This document shows, one piece after another, positions 26,363-36,427 of a stretch of 64,000 bases of DNA. The first letter of the stretch is position 1. Every line of letters starts with the position of its first letter. The DNA is taken from contig NZ_VCNK01000004.1 of the NCBI RefSeq assembly GCF_006265095.1, positions 186,001 to 250,000 of the forward strand. Reading direction: 5' to 3'. A model generated the notes under the pieces. That model had not been told where the DNA came from, searched no databases, and saw only the letters and a list, made by a program, of their open reading frames with translations. The translations under genes were made by a program, and so were the position numbers. Source of the DNA: Phaeobacter sp. B1627. GTDB lineage: Bacteria; Pseudomonadota; Alphaproteobacteria; Rhodobacterales; Rhodobacteraceae.

Positions 26363-27406
26363 ATGGGCCAACAGAAGACGATCCTGCGGGCGCTGGCGGG
26401 CGAAACGCTGGATGTGCCACCGATCTGGATGATGCGTCAGGCGGGGCGATACCTGCCGGAGTACCGTGCCACACGGGCAGAGGCGGGTGATTTCCTGAGC
26501 CTGTGCTACAATCCGGAGCTGGCCGCCGAAGTGACGTTGCAGCCGATCCGGCGCTTTGGCTTTGATGCCGCGATCCTGTTTGCGGATATCCTGCTTGTCC
26601 CCCAGGCGCTGGGGGCGGATCTGTGGTTCGTCACCGGCGAAGGTCCGCGCCTGTCGACGATCACGGGGGATGCGGATTTTGCCCGGCTGAAACCGGTCAG
26701 CGACATCCACGAAACGCTCAACCCGATCTATGAAACCCTGCGTATCCTGTCCGGGGCGCTGCCACGCGAGACGACGCTGATCGGATTTGCCGGGGCACCC
26801 TGGACCGTCGCGACCTATATGATCGCGGGACGGGGCACTCCGGATCAGGCCCCGGCGCATGCGCTGATGACGCAGAATACTGCGGTATTTGAGGCGCTGC
26901 TGGCCCGGATTACAGAGGCGACCATCGAATATCTGTGCGCCCAGATCGAGGCCGGTGCCGAAGTGGTCAAGATCTTCGACAGCTGGGCGGGGTCCCTGAA
27001 AGGCGCGGCATTCGACAAATATGCGCTGGCGCCTGCGCGCGAGATTACGGCGGCGCTGAAGGCCCGGCATCCCGGCATCCCGGTCATCGGTTTCCCGCGG
27101 GAGGCAGGCGAGAAATATATCGGCTTTCATCAGGCCACCGGCGTCGATTGCGTGGCGCTGGACAATTCCGTGGATCCGGAATGGGCGGCGGCAAATGTGC
27201 AAATTGACGGCTGCGTTCAGGGCAACCTTGCCTCTCGGCATATGGTGACCGGGGGGGAGGCGCTTGTGTCGGATACGCGCCGCATCGTGAAAGCCTTCTC
27301 CGGGGGGCCGCATATATTCAACCTGGGTCACGGGATCACGCCGGATGGCGATCCGGACAATGTCCAATTGATGATCGATACCGTGCGTGAGGGCGCATCG
27401 GCGTAA
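26363..27406 (+). CDS. hemE: Uroporphyrinogen decarboxylase
   Basis: Converts uroporphyrinogen III to coproporphyrinogen III. The 347-residue protein carries both family signatures: [16 protein letters not shown] near the N-terminus and [13 protein letters not shown] around residue 140. Its product is the substrate of hemF and hemN, both in this window. A good intrinsic terminator follows. Confidence 0.97.
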   Translation: MGQQKTILRALAGETLDVPPIWMMRQAGRYLPEYRATRAEAGDFLSLCYNPELAAEVTLQPIRRFGFDAAILFADILLVPQALGADLWFVTGEGPRLSTITGDADFARLKPVSDIHETLNPIYETLRILSGALPRETTLIGFAGAPWTVATYMIAGRGTPDQAPAHALMTQNTAVFEALLARITEATIEYLCAQIEAGAEVVKIFDSWAGSLKGAAFDKYALAPAREITAALKARHPGIPVIGFPREAGEKYIGFHQATGVDCVALDNSVDPEWAAANVQIDGCVQGNLASRHMVTGGEALVSDTRRIVKAFSGGPHIFNLGHGITPDGDPDNVQLMIDTVREGASA

Positions 27407-27415
27407 TCCAGCGGA

Positions 27416-27444
27416 GCGAGGGCCGATGGCCCTCGCACAGTTTT
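27416..27444 (+). terminator. Intrinsic terminator after hemE
   Basis: Perfect 9-bp stem GCGAGGGCC/GGCCCTCGC with a GAT loop (27416-27436), followed by ACAGTTTT. It begins 9 bp after the hemE stop. Confidence 0.82.
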
Positions 27445-27640
27445 GTAGGGGGGCTGGTGTGTGGGGCGCGCGCCCGGTAAAAGCTGGCCTTCGGTTTTGC
27501 GAAGCTCTGTGAAGCAGCTCAGGAGCCCGGCCGGTTGAGGCTGTCGGAACCGGGCGGGCGGTGGTGCGTTGGTCCGGGCCTGACATTGCCTGCATCCGGG
27601 GGCAGGCCACGGTCTCGCCCCGGGATGTGACGCGAGCTTC

Positions 27641-27673
27641 GCAGCGACCGTTGGCAGCGACCGTTGGCAGCGC
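27641..27673. repeat. 13-bp tandem repeat, 2.5 units
   Basis: GCAGCGACCGTTG occurs twice exactly and then in part (GCAGCG), about 55 bp before the CoxG-like gene. The rest of the gap 27445-27726 shows no gene. Confidence 0.8.
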
Positions 27674-27726
27674 CGCGTGGAACCGCTAGATCTGGGACAC
27701 AGCAACGCAGGAGAGGGAGAGACACC

Positions 27727-28266
27727 ATGCAGATGAGTGACCAGAAGGAAATCGCGGCTGATCCCGCAACCGTTTATGCGGCCCTTCTGAACCCGGAGGT
27801 GCTGAAAGCCTGTGTGCCGGGCGCGCAGGAGGTTTCGGGATCGCCGGAAGAGGGCTTTGAGGCGAAAGTGACGCAGAAGGTCGGCCCGGTCAAAGCGACG
27901 TTTACCGGCAAGGTCACCCTGTCTGATCTGATCGAAAACCAGAAACTGACCATCTCGGGCGAAGGCAAGGGCGGGGCTGCGGGTTTTGCCAAAGGCAGCG
28001 CCGTGGTGACCTTGACGCCGAGCGGGACCGGCACGGTTCTGGGCTATGACGTCGATGCCAAGGTCGGTGGCAAGCTGGCGCAGCTGGGCAGCCGCATCAT
28101 CGACGGGTTTGCCAAGAAAATGGCAGATCAGTTCTTTACCAACCTGCAGGAGACCCTGGGGGGCGGAGCAGAAGAGACCGGATCAGACGACGCCGTGGCC
28201 GCCGAGGGCGATGCCGGAGCGGGCGAGAAGAAAAGCTGGTTGAAAAAGATCACCGGCGGCGCCTGA
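27727..28266 (+). CDS. CoxG-like SRPBCC-domain protein
   Basis: 179 residues. The N-terminal 145 form the CoxG (carbon monoxide dehydrogenase subunit G) SRPBCC fold: PATVYAALLNPEVLKACVPG, VGPVKATFTGKVTLSD and a C-terminal amphipathic helix. An acidic linker (ETGSDDAVAAEGDAGAGE) and a basic tail KKSWLKKI follow, which may touch the membrane. Start 27727 has GGAGAGGGAGAG upstream. No CO dehydrogenase or xanthine dehydrogenase gene is adjacent, so the CoxG name indicates the fold only. Confidence 0.85.
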   Translation: MQMSDQKEIAADPATVYAALLNPEVLKACVPGAQEVSGSPEEGFEAKVTQKVGPVKATFTGKVTLSDLIENQKLTISGEGKGGAAGFAKGSAVVTLTPSGTGTVLGYDVDAKVGGKLAQLGSRIIDGFAKKMADQFFTNLQETLGGGAEETGSDDAVAAEGDAGAGEKKSWLKKITGGA

Positions 28267-28413
28267 AGGGCGCATTCTTGCGAAATGCAAGGCTGCGCCG
28301 GTGCACAGGCGCTTGCGCGGCCACGCGGGGTAGCCGATCCGTCACGAGAGCGTTACTTCTATTGCCGCCGTGGGCCATCCGGTTCACCTGCAACGACAAG
28401 AACCGGAGGCCTC

Positions 28414-29343
28414 ATGAGCACCATTCTGTCCATCTCTGATTTACGAAAATCCTATGCCGACGGGTTCGAAGCGCTGAAAGGCGTGTCCCTTGACATTGCA
28501 GAGGGTGAAATCCTGGCGCTGCTTGGCCCCAATGGCGCGGGCAAGACAACGTTGATCTCGACCGTCTGCGGGATCACCACTGCGACCTCCGGCTCTGTGA
28601 CCGTGGGGGGGCATTGCATCAAGACCGACTTTCGCGCGGCGCGTTCGATGATTGGTCTGGTGCCGCAGGAAATCAACCTCGAGCCGTTTGAAACCGTGTT
28701 GAATACGGTGCGTTTTTCGCGCGGGCTGTTCGGCAAGCCGAGGAATGACGCCTTGCTGGAAGATATCCTGAAAAAACTCTCGCTTTGGGACAAGCGGGAC
28801 AATCAGATCAAGGAGTTGTCCGGCGGTATGAAGCGCCGGGTGCTGATTGCCAAGGCGCTGAGCCACGAGCCTCGCGTTCTGTTTCTGGACGAGCCGAGCG
28901 CCGGCGTCGATGTGGAGCTGCGCAAGGATATGTGGGAGGTGGTCCGGGAGCTCCGCGAAAGCGGGGTCACCATCATTCTCACCACGCATTACATCGAGGA
29001 GGCCGAAGCGATGGCGGACCGGGTCGGTGTAATCGCGCGGGGTGAAATCCTGCTGGTTGAGGAAAAGTCCGACCTGATGGCCCGGATGGGCAAGAAGGAG
29101 CTTGAGGTGTTGCTGACCGAACCGGTCACAGCCGTGCCCGATGCCCTGAAGATGCACGATCTGCGTCTGGGTGAGGGGGGGCGGTCGCTGATCTATACCT
29201 ATGACGTCAAGGCGGAGCGGACCGGGATCACCACGCTTTTGAACGACGTCGCGGCGGCGGGGCTGGTGCTGGCGGATGTGGTCACGCGGCAATCGAGCCT
29301 TGAGGACATATTTGTGGATCTAGTATCAGGAGAAGCCGCATGA
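28414..29343 (+). CDS. ABC-2 type exporter, ATP-binding protein
   Basis: 309 residues with Walker [10 protein letters not shown], signature [15 protein letters not shown] and Walker [13 protein letters not shown]. The C-terminal extension after residue 220 is typical of drug/polysaccharide-type ABC-2 exporters (CcmA/NodI-like). The ATG at 28414 has CCGGAGG 5 bp upstream. It overlaps the permease gene by 4 bp, so the two form one transporter. The cargo is unknown. Confidence 0.92.
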   Translation: MSTILSISDLRKSYADGFEALKGVSLDIAEGEILALLGPNGAGKTTLISTVCGITTATSGSVTVGGHCIKTDFRAARSMIGLVPQEINLEPFETVLNTVRFSRGLFGKPRNDALLEDILKKLSLWDKRDNQIKELSGGMKRRVLIAKALSHEPRVLFLDEPSAGVDVELRKDMWEVVRELRESGVTIILTTHYIEEAEAMADRVGVIARGEILLVEEKSDLMARMGKKELEVLLTEPVTAVPDALKMHDLRLGEGGRSLIYTYDVKAERTGITTLLNDVAAAGLVLADVVTRQSSLEDIFVDLVSGEAA

Positions 29344-30101
29344 ACTGGATCGCAGTCGCGTCGATATATCGTTTTGAAATGGCTCGGTTTTTCCGCACCC
29401 TGGCGCAGAGCTTCATTTCGCCGGTCTTGTCGACCTCGCTTTATTTCGTGGTCTTCGGTGCAGCTATCGGCAGCCGGATCGACCAGGTCGAAGGGGTGTC
29501 TTACGGGGCCTTTATCGTGCCGGGCCTGATCATGCTGAGCGTCATCACGCAAGGGATCTCCAACGCGTCTTTCGGGATCTATTTCCCGAAATTCATCGGC
29601 ACGATGTATGAATTGCTGTCGGCGCCGGTGAACTTTCTCGAGATCGTGCTGGGCTATGTGGGGGCGGCGGCCACCAAAGCGATGTTCATCGGTGTGGTTA
29701 TTCTGGTCACGGCGCATCTGTTTGTCGATCTGACCATCCAGCACCCGTTGGCCATGGTTCTGTTTCTGGTTCTGACCTGCGTCAGTTTCTCGCTTCTGGG
29801 CTTTATCATCGGGATCTGGGCGAAGAATTTCGAACAATTGCAGCTGGTGCCGCTGTTGATCGTGACGCCGCTGATTTTTCTGGGCGGATCGTTCTATTCG
29901 ATCTCGATGCTGCCGCCTGTCTGGCAGACGATCACCCTGTTCAACCCGGTTGTCTATCTGATCTCGGGGTTCCGGTGGTCCTTCTTTGGGACGGCCGACG
30001 TTCCGGTGGGGCTCAGCCTTCTGGCGATTGCGTTCTTTACCAGCCTGTGTCTGGCGGCGATCGGTTGGATCTTCCGGACAGGGTGGCGGTTGCGGGCCTG
30101 A
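29340..30101 (+). CDS. ABC-2 type exporter, permease
   Basis: 253-residue membrane protein with six hydrophobic segments and the ABC-2 pattern. A cytoplasmic N-terminal helix ([18 protein letters not shown]) precedes the first membrane span, and the helix-loop [20 protein letters not shown] sits before the last span. It resembles the YadH/NodJ group. It pairs with the ATPase gene through an ATGA overlap. Confidence 0.9.
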   Translation: MNWIAVASIYRFEMARFFRTLAQSFISPVLSTSLYFVVFGAAIGSRIDQVEGVSYGAFIVPGLIMLSVITQGISNASFGIYFPKFIGTMYELLSAPVNFLEIVLGYVGAAATKAMFIGVVILVTAHLFVDLTIQHPLAMVLFLVLTCVSFSLLGFIIGIWAKNFEQLQLVPLLIVTPLIFLGGSFYSISMLPPVWQTITLFNPVVYLISGFRWSFFGTADVPVGLSLLAIAFFTSLCLAAIGWIFRTGWRLRA

Positions 30102-30109
30102 ATGGGGAA

Positions 30110-30202
30110 GGGGGGGGGGCGCTCCCGCCCGTTCCGTCACAGGCCGAGCCTGAGACTGCCCGGTTGGGCCAGGCGCCGCGCCCCTGAGGGGGCGCGGCGC
30201 GG
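30110..30202 (+). repeat. Dispersed intergenic hairpin repeat, copy B
   Basis: G-run plus GCGCTCCCGCCCG, then GGTTGGGCCAGGCGCCGC, then the longest hairpin of the family: 12-bp stem GCGCCGCGCCCC with its complement (30173-30184 and 30189-30200), loop TGAG. It begins 8 bp after the permease stop. The remainder of 30102-30502 holds a small tandem array and the upstream region of the S49 peptidase gene. Confidence 0.75.
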
Positions 30203-30288
30203 TTGCGTCCGGTCGCCACTGAGGCGGCCACCAATCGAACCTGGGTTTGATATCGCCGCCTTCGCCTGCAGCAGGCGGTGTGCCTGCC

Positions 30289-30324
30289 GGTGTTGTGGCC
30301 TGTGTTGTGGCCAGTGTTGAGGCC
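30289..30324. repeat. 12-bp tandem repeat, three units
   Basis: GGTGTTGTGGCC, TGTGTTGTGGCC and AGTGTTGAGGCC follow each other between the ABC-2 permease and the S49 peptidase gene. Confidence 0.75.
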
Positions 30325-30502
30325 AGCATGGAAAACGGTGTTCAGGATGTGTGAATGTAACGCGCATGGCGCCGCGCTCGCCCCCTCCGGAGGATTGGAT
30401 ACGTTGCATTTTTACCCGTGACACGCGGCGAAACGTAACCACAGGAGAATTCCTCCGGACCTGCACCTTGTTTCCGGCAGAGCGGCATTCTACATCGGCG
30501 CA

Positions 30503-31300
30503 ATGAGTGTTCGCATCCCCTTTTTGAAACGGCCACCCACTGTGGCGGTTGTGCGTCTGTTCGGTGCCATCGGCATGTCCGGACGAGGCAGCCTGAATGA
30601 CGCCGCTTTGGCCCCGGTGCTGGAACGTGCCTTCAAGAAGGGCAAGCCCGCAGCCGTGGCGCTGGAAATCAACTCTCCCGGGGGCAGCCCGGTGCAAAGC
30701 GCGCTGATCGGCGCGCGGATCCGGCGGCTATCGGAAGAAAACAACGTCCCCGTCATCGCATTCGTCGAGGATGTTGCAGCCTCTGGCGGGTATTGGCTGG
30801 CGGCCGCTGCGGATGAAATATTTGCGGATGCCAGCTCTGTTGTGGGCTCGATCGGGGTGATCTCTGCCGGGTTCGGGGCGCATGTCTTCCTCGCCCGTCA
30901 GGGCCTGGAGCGGCGTGTGCATACGGCGGGTCAGAGCAAGAGCATGCTCGATCCCTTCCGGCCTGAAAATGAAGAGGATGTCGCCCGGCTCAAGGTGCTG
31001 CTGAACGATATCCACGCCAATTTCATCGACCATGTTACCGATCGCCGCGGCAGCAAGCTCTCGGATGAGGACGGGTTGTTCACGGGCGAAGTCTGGCTGG
31101 CCCGGCGCGCCGAGGCGCTGGGGTTGATCGATGGTATCGGCCATCTGAAGCCGGTGCTGACGGACCGCTACGGCAAGAAGATGCGCCTGCGCCGCTATGG
31201 TCTCAAGAAGCCGTTTCTCAGCCGCTTTGGCCTCTCCGTGGCCGAGGACGCTCTGGCGGCCGTCGAGGAACGTGCGCATTTCGCGCGTTTTGGCCTTTGA
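30503..31300 (+). CDS. S49-family serine peptidase, SppA-like (short form)
   Basis: 265 residues, single-domain SppA/SohB type. The nucleophilic serine lies in VAASGGYWLAAAADEI, and INSPGGSPVQSA and SSVVGSIGVISA are the usual flanking motifs. The general-base lysine is probably in the SKSMLDPFRP segment. No clear signal peptide or membrane anchor is seen, so it may act at the cytoplasmic face. Likely first gene of an operon with the next two. Confidence 0.9.
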   Translation: MSVRIPFLKRPPTVAVVRLFGAIGMSGRGSLNDAALAPVLERAFKKGKPAAVALEINSPGGSPVQSALIGARIRRLSEENNVPVIAFVEDVAASGGYWLAAAADEIFADASSVVGSIGVISAGFGAHVFLARQGLERRVHTAGQSKSMLDPFRPENEEDVARLKVLLNDIHANFIDHVTDRRGSKLSDEDGLFTGEVWLARRAEALGLIDGIGHLKPVLTDRYGKKMRLRRYGLKKPFLSRFGLSVAEDALAAVEERAHFARFGL

Positions 31301-31301
31301 C

Positions 31302-31475
31302 GTGATCTTGAAAATTGTCTCCCTGTTCCTGCTGGCCATGGCTGTCCTGGCCATGGTCGGTCGCCTGCGGTTCCCGGGCCAAAAGAAACTGAAATCGGCC
31401 CGCTGCCCGTCCTGCAATCGGTTCAGGATCGGCAAGGGACCCTGTGCCTGTGGACGAGGAGGTCCCAAGACATGA
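31302..31475 (+). CDS. Small membrane protein with a zinc-ribbon-like Cys cluster (57 residues)
   Basis: Starts at GTG 31302, one base after the peptidase stop, and its own stop overlaps the antiporter start (ATGA). An N-terminal hydrophobic helix (IVSLFLLAMAVLAMVG) is followed by a basic stretch (KKLKSAR) and the cysteine motif CPSCNRFRIGKGPCACG, i.e. C-x2-C-x9-C-x-C. That pattern suits metal binding next to the membrane. The tight packing on both sides supports a real, cotranslated gene. I do not recognise a named family. Confidence 0.7.
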   Translation: MILKIVSLFLLAMAVLAMVGRLRFPGQKKLKSARCPSCNRFRIGKGPCACGRGGPKT

Positions 31476-32416
31476 TGCCATGGCTCTTTTCGGCCCTTGG
31501 TTTGGTGATCCTGCTGCTCGCGGGCGATGCGTTGGTGCGTGGCGCGGTGAACCTGTCTTTGCGGATCGGCATTCCGGCCCTGATTGTCAGCCTGACCATC
31601 GTCGCCTTCGGGACCTCGGCGCCGGAGTTGCTGATTGCCATACAGGCGGTGATGGAAAACGCTGACGGCATTGCGATGGGCAATGTGGTCGGGTCGAATA
31701 CCGCCAATATTCTGCTGGTTCTGGGTATTCCGGCCATTCTGCGCACGCTGCACACCAGTGAATGCGACACCCGCAAGAACTACCTCTTCATGATCGGGGC
31801 CACGGTTCTGTTCATCGCGCTGGCAGCGTTCGGGACCTTCACCTGGATCTCCGGTCTGATCCTGCTGCTGGCGCTTGCGGCTGTGCTGATGACCGCCTTT
31901 CGAGAGGCCCGGGCCCACCGGGCTGCGGGTGAAGAGGCGGAGCTGGAAGAGATCGACGAAGCCGATCCCGACATGCCGTTCTGGCGGATCGGCATCTATC
32001 TGGTGCTGGGTCTGGTGGGGCTGCCGCTGGGGGCGGAATTGCTGGTGGAGAACGCGACCATCATCGCGCGGCTCTATGGGCTGAGCGAAACGGTGATCGG
32101 CCTGACGCTTGTGGCCATCGGCACGTCGCTGCCGGAACTCTCGACCACGCTGATGGCGGCGATGCGTCGGCAGGCCGATGTGGCGCTGGGCAATGTCATC
32201 GGATCGAACATGTTCAACCTGCTGGCAATTATCGGTCTGACCACCTTTATCGGGCCGATTTCCGTCGATCCGGAGTTCCTGCGCTTTGATTTGTGGGTGA
32301 TGCTGGGCGCGTCGCTTCTGATTATCCCGTTTGTGTTTTTGCGCCAGGACATCAATCGGATCTGGGGCGTGATCCTGACCCTACTTTATGTGGTCTATGT
32401 GGGGATGCTGCTCTAG
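31472..32416 (+). CDS. Calcium/sodium antiporter (CaCA family, YrbG-like)
   Basis: 314-residue inner-membrane exchanger with two inverted alpha repeats: GTSAPELLIAIQAV with GNVVGSNTANILLVLG, and GTSLPELSTTLMAA with GNVIGSNMFNLLAIIG. Each half has about five helices, separated by an acidic cytoplasmic loop (EEAELEEIDEADPD). The substrate is most likely Na+/Ca2+. Confidence 0.93.
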   Translation: MMPWLFSALGLVILLLAGDALVRGAVNLSLRIGIPALIVSLTIVAFGTSAPELLIAIQAVMENADGIAMGNVVGSNTANILLVLGIPAILRTLHTSECDTRKNYLFMIGATVLFIALAAFGTFTWISGLILLLALAAVLMTAFREARAHRAAGEEAELEEIDEADPDMPFWRIGIYLVLGLVGLPLGAELLVENATIIARLYGLSETVIGLTLVAIGTSLPELSTTLMAAMRRQADVALGNVIGSNMFNLLAIIGLTTFIGPISVDPEFLRFDLWVMLGASLLIIPFVFLRQDINRIWGVILTLLYVVYVGMLL

Positions 32417-32455
32417 GTTTTTGTGACACAGGCATAGAAACGCAGGAGACAAGAT

Positions 32456-33232
32456 ATGCGGGCATTGGTGACCGGGGCCGGGAAACGTCTTGGGCGTGCG
32501 ATGGCGGTGGCGCTGGCCGAAGACGGCTATGATGTTGCGATCCACTATGCGAGCTCTGATCTGGACGCGGCAGAGACCGCCCGCGCGGTCGAGGCGCAGG
32601 GGCGGCGCGCGGTGCTGGTGCAGGCGGATCTGCTCGACGACCGCCAATCCGAGGGGCTGTTGCCGCTTGCCGCCGAACGGCTGGGCGGGAAGGTCACCTG
32701 TCTGGTGAACAATGCCTCCATTTTTGAGCCGGACGATCTGGAAACGGCGACCCGCGACAGTTGGGACCGGCACATGCAGAGCAATCTGCGGGCGCCTTTC
32801 CTGTTGCTGCAGGCGCTGGCTGCGCAGGATCTGCCTGAGTTGCGCTCTGCCGCGGGAGAGCCGCTGGCGGCGGCGGTGGCGATCAATATGATCGATCAGC
32901 GCGTGCGCAAACTGACGCCCCAGTTCATGAGCTACACTCTGGCGAAATCCGCGCTTTGGACGCTGACGCAGACGGCGGCCCAGAGCCTGGCGCCGAGGAT
33001 CCGGGTCAATGCCATCGGGCCAGGGCCGACCCTGCAGGGGCCACGCCAGTCGGCAGAAGACTTCGCAGCCCAACGCGACGCCACGATTTTGCGACGTGGC
33101 GCCGATCTGTCTGATATCGCCGCAGCCCTGCGCTATCTGGTCAGCGCCCCGGCGGTCACCGGTCAGTTGCTTTGCGTTGACGGGGGCCAGCATCTGGCGT
33201 GGCAGACCCCGGATACCGAAGGATCGGAATAG
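32456..33232 (+). CDS. SDR oxidoreductase resembling dihydromonapterin/pteridine reductase (FolM-like)
   Basis: 258 residues. The cofactor loop TGAGKRLG has the Arg typical of NADPH-dependent pteridine reductases (TGxxKRxG). NNASIFEPD and the active site SYTLAKSAL (Tyr and Lys intact) complete the fold, and the C-terminus has the cofactor-site GPGPTL. The FolM assignment is from these motifs only; no folate gene is adjacent. It follows the antiporter by 39 bp with a GGAG-containing site. Confidence 0.78.
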   Translation: MRALVTGAGKRLGRAMAVALAEDGYDVAIHYASSDLDAAETARAVEAQGRRAVLVQADLLDDRQSEGLLPLAAERLGGKVTCLVNNASIFEPDDLETATRDSWDRHMQSNLRAPFLLLQALAAQDLPELRSAAGEPLAAAVAINMIDQRVRKLTPQFMSYTLAKSALWTLTQTAAQSLAPRIRVNAIGPGPTLQGPRQSAEDFAAQRDATILRRGADLSDIAAALRYLVSAPAVTGQLLCVDGGQHLAWQTPDTEGSE

Positions 33233-33553
33233 AGACGGAATATCGGAATCCCGCTGGCGTCAAAGGGCAATTTCTGACGTGACGCTGCGACTTATGCACC
33301 CGTCACGATTCGTTTACTTTAACGTCACAAAAACATCAATAGTTTCAAGCATTTGAGATTTTGCTGGAAAATAACAAATTAAATCAGCGCCTTGGTGCGT
33401 TGCCTAAATATTAATCATTTCAGCGAAGCCTCCAAATCTAAAGGGAAAAACGTCGAAAGCCCAAAGTTATCAGCCGGCTTATCCACAGGAATGGTGGATG
33501 TATCACAGCTTGAAATCTCCTGCCGAAGATTGCAGCGGGGGCCGCAGAATCAT
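33233..33553. other. AT-rich gap upstream of uvrC, no gene seen
   Basis: About 320 bp that is much richer in A+T than its surroundings from about 33300 to 33420. It probably holds the uvrC promoter. TGACG occurs several times. No hairpin, repeat family member or SOS-type GTTC/GAAC box was recognised. A reading frame open from 33392 into uvrC is considered leader, not protein. Confidence 0.5.
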
Positions 33554-35455
33554 ATGTCAGTGTCTATGATCAATCCCAGCTCAGAATCGCCCGACAGTGG
33601 CTCCTCTGCGGCGCCGCCCCCAACGGGATACGGCGTCATTCAGGACTATCTGAAAACGCTTGAGACCTCGCCCGGGGTCTATCGGATGCTGGATTGTGAA
33701 AGCCGTGTGCTCTACGTGGGCAAGGCGCGAAATCTGCGGGCGCGGGTGTCGAACTACGCGCGCCCCGGTCACAGCCCCCGGATCGAGAAGATGATCTCGC
33801 AGACGGCGTCGATGATGTTCCTGACCACGCGCACCGAGACCGAGGCGCTGCTGCTGGAGCAAAATCTGATCAAGCAGCTGAAGCCCAAGTACAATGTGCT
33901 GCTGCGCGATGACAAAAGCTTTCCCAATATTCTGGTCGGCAAAAGCCACGCGTTTCCGCAGATCAAGAAACACCGTGGCGCGCGCAAGGAGAAGGGCAGC
34001 TATTTTGGTCCCTTTGCCAGTGCAGGCGCGGTGAACCGGACGCTCAACCAGCTGCAAAAGGCGTTCTTGCTGCGCAACTGCTCCGACTCGATGTTTGAGA
34101 CCCGGACACGTCCTTGCCTGCAGTATCAGATCAAGCGCTGTTCCGGCCCCTGCGTCGGTCTGATTTCGCGCGAGGGATATGCCGAAAGCGTGCATGATGC
34201 CGAGCGGTTCCTGTCCGGACGCTCCACCAAGATCCAGGAGGAGCTGGGCGCGCAGATGATGGCGGCCTCCGAAGCGATGGAGTTTGAACGCGCTGCTGCG
34301 CTGCGCGACCGGATCAAGGCATTGACGCAGGTGCAGTCGGCGCAGGGGATCAACCCGCGCGGCGTCGCCGAGGCGGACGTGATCGGCTTGCATATGGACA
34401 GCGGTCAGGCTTGTGTGCAGGTGTTCTTCATCCGCGCCAATCAGAACTGGGGCAATCAGGATTTCTACCCGCGTGTCTCCGAGGACATGTCGGCGGCCGA
34501 GGTCATGGAGGCCTTTATCGGCCAGTTCTACGACAACAAGGATGTGCCGCGTCAGTTGATCCTGTCGGATGATATCGACAATTCGGATCTGATGGCGGAG
34601 GCGCTGAGCGACAAGGCAAACCGCAAGGTGGAGCTGCTGGTGCCGCAGCGGGGCGAGAAGGCAGAGCTGGTGGCCTCGGCGGTGCGCAACGCCCGCGAAA
34701 GTCTCGCCCGGAAGATGGCAGAGAGCGCCACCCAGGCGAAATTGCTGCGTGGACTGGCGGATGCCTTTGGTCTTGAGGGGCCGCCGGGGCGGATCGAAGT
34801 CTATGACAACTCGCATATTCAGGGCACCAATGCGGTCGGCGCGATGATCGTCGCGGGACCGGAGGGGTTCATGAAGAACGCCTATCGCAAGTTCAATATC
34901 AAGGGCGAGGATCTGGTGCCCGGTGACGATTTCGGCATGATGAAAGAGGTGCTCAATCGTCGCTTTTCGCGCCTGCTGAAGGAGGATCCGGATCGGGACA
35001 AGGGGATGTGGCCGGACTTGCTGCTGATTGACGGAGGGGCGGGTCAGGTTTCGGCGGTGGCCGAAATCATGCAGGAGCACGGTGTTCAGGACGTCCCCAT
35101 GGTCGGGGTCGCCAAAGGGGTGGACCGTGACCACGGCAAGGAGGAATTCTATCGACCCGGAGAGTCGGCCTTTGCCCTGCAGCGCAATGATCCGGTGCTG
35201 TATTTCATCCAACGGATGCGGGACGAGGCGCACCGGTTTGCCATTGGCACGCATCGCGCCAAACGGGCGAAGTCCATGGCCGCCAATCCGCTCGACGATA
35301 TTGCGGGCGTGGGTGCGACCCGCAAGAAGGCGCTGCTGACCCATTTCGGCAGTGCCAAGGCGGTGAGCCGTGCGAACCTGTCTGATCTCACCGCGGTGGA
35401 GGGCATCTCGGACGCGTTGGCCGAAACCATCTACAACTATTTCCAGGAGCGCTGA
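33554..35455 (+). CDS. uvrC: Excinuclease ABC subunit C
   Basis: Nucleotide excision repair endonuclease, 633 residues. GIY-YIG domain: [20 protein letters not shown]. UvrBC-binding helix pair around [15 protein letters not shown]; RNase H-like domain with [20 protein letters not shown]-terminal helix-hairpin-helix ([20 protein letters not shown]). The start is taken at ATG 33554 ([12 protein letters not shown]); ATG 33566 is the alternative. Confidence 0.96.
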   Translation: MSVSMINPSSESPDSGSSAAPPPTGYGVIQDYLKTLETSPGVYRMLDCESRVLYVGKARNLRARVSNYARPGHSPRIEKMISQTASMMFLTTRTETEALLLEQNLIKQLKPKYNVLLRDDKSFPNILVGKSHAFPQIKKHRGARKEKGSYFGPFASAGAVNRTLNQLQKAFLLRNCSDSMFETRTRPCLQYQIKRCSGPCVGLISREGYAESVHDAERFLSGRSTKIQEELGAQMMAASEAMEFERAAALRDRIKALTQVQSAQGINPRGVAEADVIGLHMDSGQACVQVFFIRANQNWGNQDFYPRVSEDMSAAEVMEAFIGQFYDNKDVPRQLILSDDIDNSDLMAEALSDKANRKVELLVPQRGEKAELVASAVRNARESLARKMAESATQAKLLRGLADAFGLEGPPGRIEVYDNSHIQGTNAVGAMIVAGPEGFMKNAYRKFNIKGEDLVPGDDFGMMKEVLNRRFSRLLKEDPDRDKGMWPDLLLIDGGAGQVSAVAEIMQEHGVQDVPMVGVAKGVDRDHGKEEFYRPGESAFALQRNDPVLYFIQRMRDEAHRFAIGTHRAKRAKSMAANPLDDIAGVGATRKKALLTHFGSAKAVSRANLSDLTAVEGISDALAETIYNYFQER

Positions 35456-35462
35456 GGGCAGG

Positions 35463-35517
35463 GTGAGGCCAGAGTGAGGCCAGAGAGAGGGCTGCGTGAG
35501 GCCAGAGTGGGGGCTGC
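35463..35517. repeat. 11-bp tandem array, five units
   Basis: GTGAGGCCAGA, GTGAGGCCAGA, GAGAGGGCTGC, GTGAGGCCAGA and GTGGGGGCTGC follow exactly in phase, starting 7 bp after the uvrC stop. Confidence 0.88.
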
Positions 35518-35540
35518 GTGTTTGGGTCTGTGAAAGACTT

Positions 35541-35641
35541 GGCTTGAATTCCTGGGCCTGAATTTCCGGGCCTGAAATTATCCCGCCTGAAAATATCCTG
35601 CCTGAACATCTCTGGCCTGAAGGCACCTGGCCTGCCCCTCC
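35541..35641. repeat. Degenerate 13-16-bp tandem array, about seven units
   Basis: Seven units share GCCTGAA followed by an AT-rich or CC end, for example GGGCCTGAATTTCC, GGGCCTGAAATTATCC, CGCCTGAAAATATCC and TGCCTGAACATCTC. With the 11-bp array before it, nearly all of the first 190 bp after uvrC is tandem repeat; 35642-35755 is the upstream region of pgsA. Confidence 0.82.
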
Positions 35642-35755
35642 TGAAACGGGCGGCTCGGCGGAGAACCACACAAAACCGGGGCCGGGCTGCAGGGGCGGAT
35701 ATATTTCGTCACGGGGCCGCTTCCCACTCCTGACAGGGGCGGATAAGGTGCGGCC

Positions 35756-36427
35756 ATGATCTGGAATTTACCCAATATCCTCACCTTGCTGAGGTTGCTC
35801 GCCGCGCCCGCACTTGCGGTCATGTTTCTCTTTTTCTCTCGCCCCTATGCGGATTGGTTTGCGCTTGTGCTCTTTGTCGGGGCGGCGCTGACTGATTGGG
35901 TTGATGGTTATCTGGCGCGCAGCTGGAAACAGGAAACCAAGATCGGCGCAATGCTCGACCCGATCGCGGACAAGGCGATGGTGGTGATCGCCCTGATGAT
36001 CCTTGTGGGGTATGCGACCTCCCATTGGACCGCCTGGCTGGTGCTGCCTGCGACGGTGATCTTGTTTCGGGAGGTTTTCGTCTCGGGACTGCGCGAATTC
36101 CTGGGGGATACGGCCGGCACGCTGAAAGTGACGAAATTGGCGAAATGGAAGACCACGGCCCAGATGATTGCGATCGCGACCCTGTTTTCGCAGGGTATCT
36201 TTGAACACCATCTCGGTATGGGGGGCTTTGGCATGGATCGCGACATGGTGCAGGATGTACTTTCCGGTGCGGTTGCGGACACCCAGGGCCTGCGGTTTTA
36301 CTTCGAAGGTATGGTCTGGTCCGGGCGTATCGGGTTGTGGTTGCTGTGGATTGCGGCGGCGCTGACATTGATTACCGGCGTTGACTATATCAAAAAGGCC
36401 ATGCCCTATCTGAAGGAGACCCGCTGA
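35756..36427 (+). CDS. pgsA: CDP-diacylglycerol-glycerol-3-phosphate 3-phosphatidyltransferase
   Basis: Committed step of phosphatidylglycerol synthesis at the inner membrane. The CDP-alcohol phosphotransferase signature D-x2-DG-x2-AR-x8-G-x3-D-x3-D is complete in DWVDGYLARSWKQ and IGAMLDPIADK. 223 residues with about five membrane segments, somewhat longer than usual because of a loop near residues 145-175. It overlaps moaD by one base (TGATG). Confidence 0.94.
   Translation: MIWNLPNILTLLRLLAAPALAVMFLFFSRPYADWFALVLFVGAALTDWVDGYLARSWKQETKIGAMLDPIADKAMVVIALMILVGYATSHWTAWLVLPATVILFREVFVSGLREFLGDTAGTLKVTKLAKWKTTAQMIAIATLFSQGIFEHHLGMGGFGMDRDMVQDVLSGAVADTQGLRFYFEGMVWSGRIGLWLLWIAAALTLITGVDYIKKAMPYLKETR

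Noticed and set aside
33392-33553. N-terminal extension of uvrC
   Set aside because: The translated stretch has no similarity to UvrC, lies in AT-rich leader DNA, and the normal N-terminus starts near 33554.
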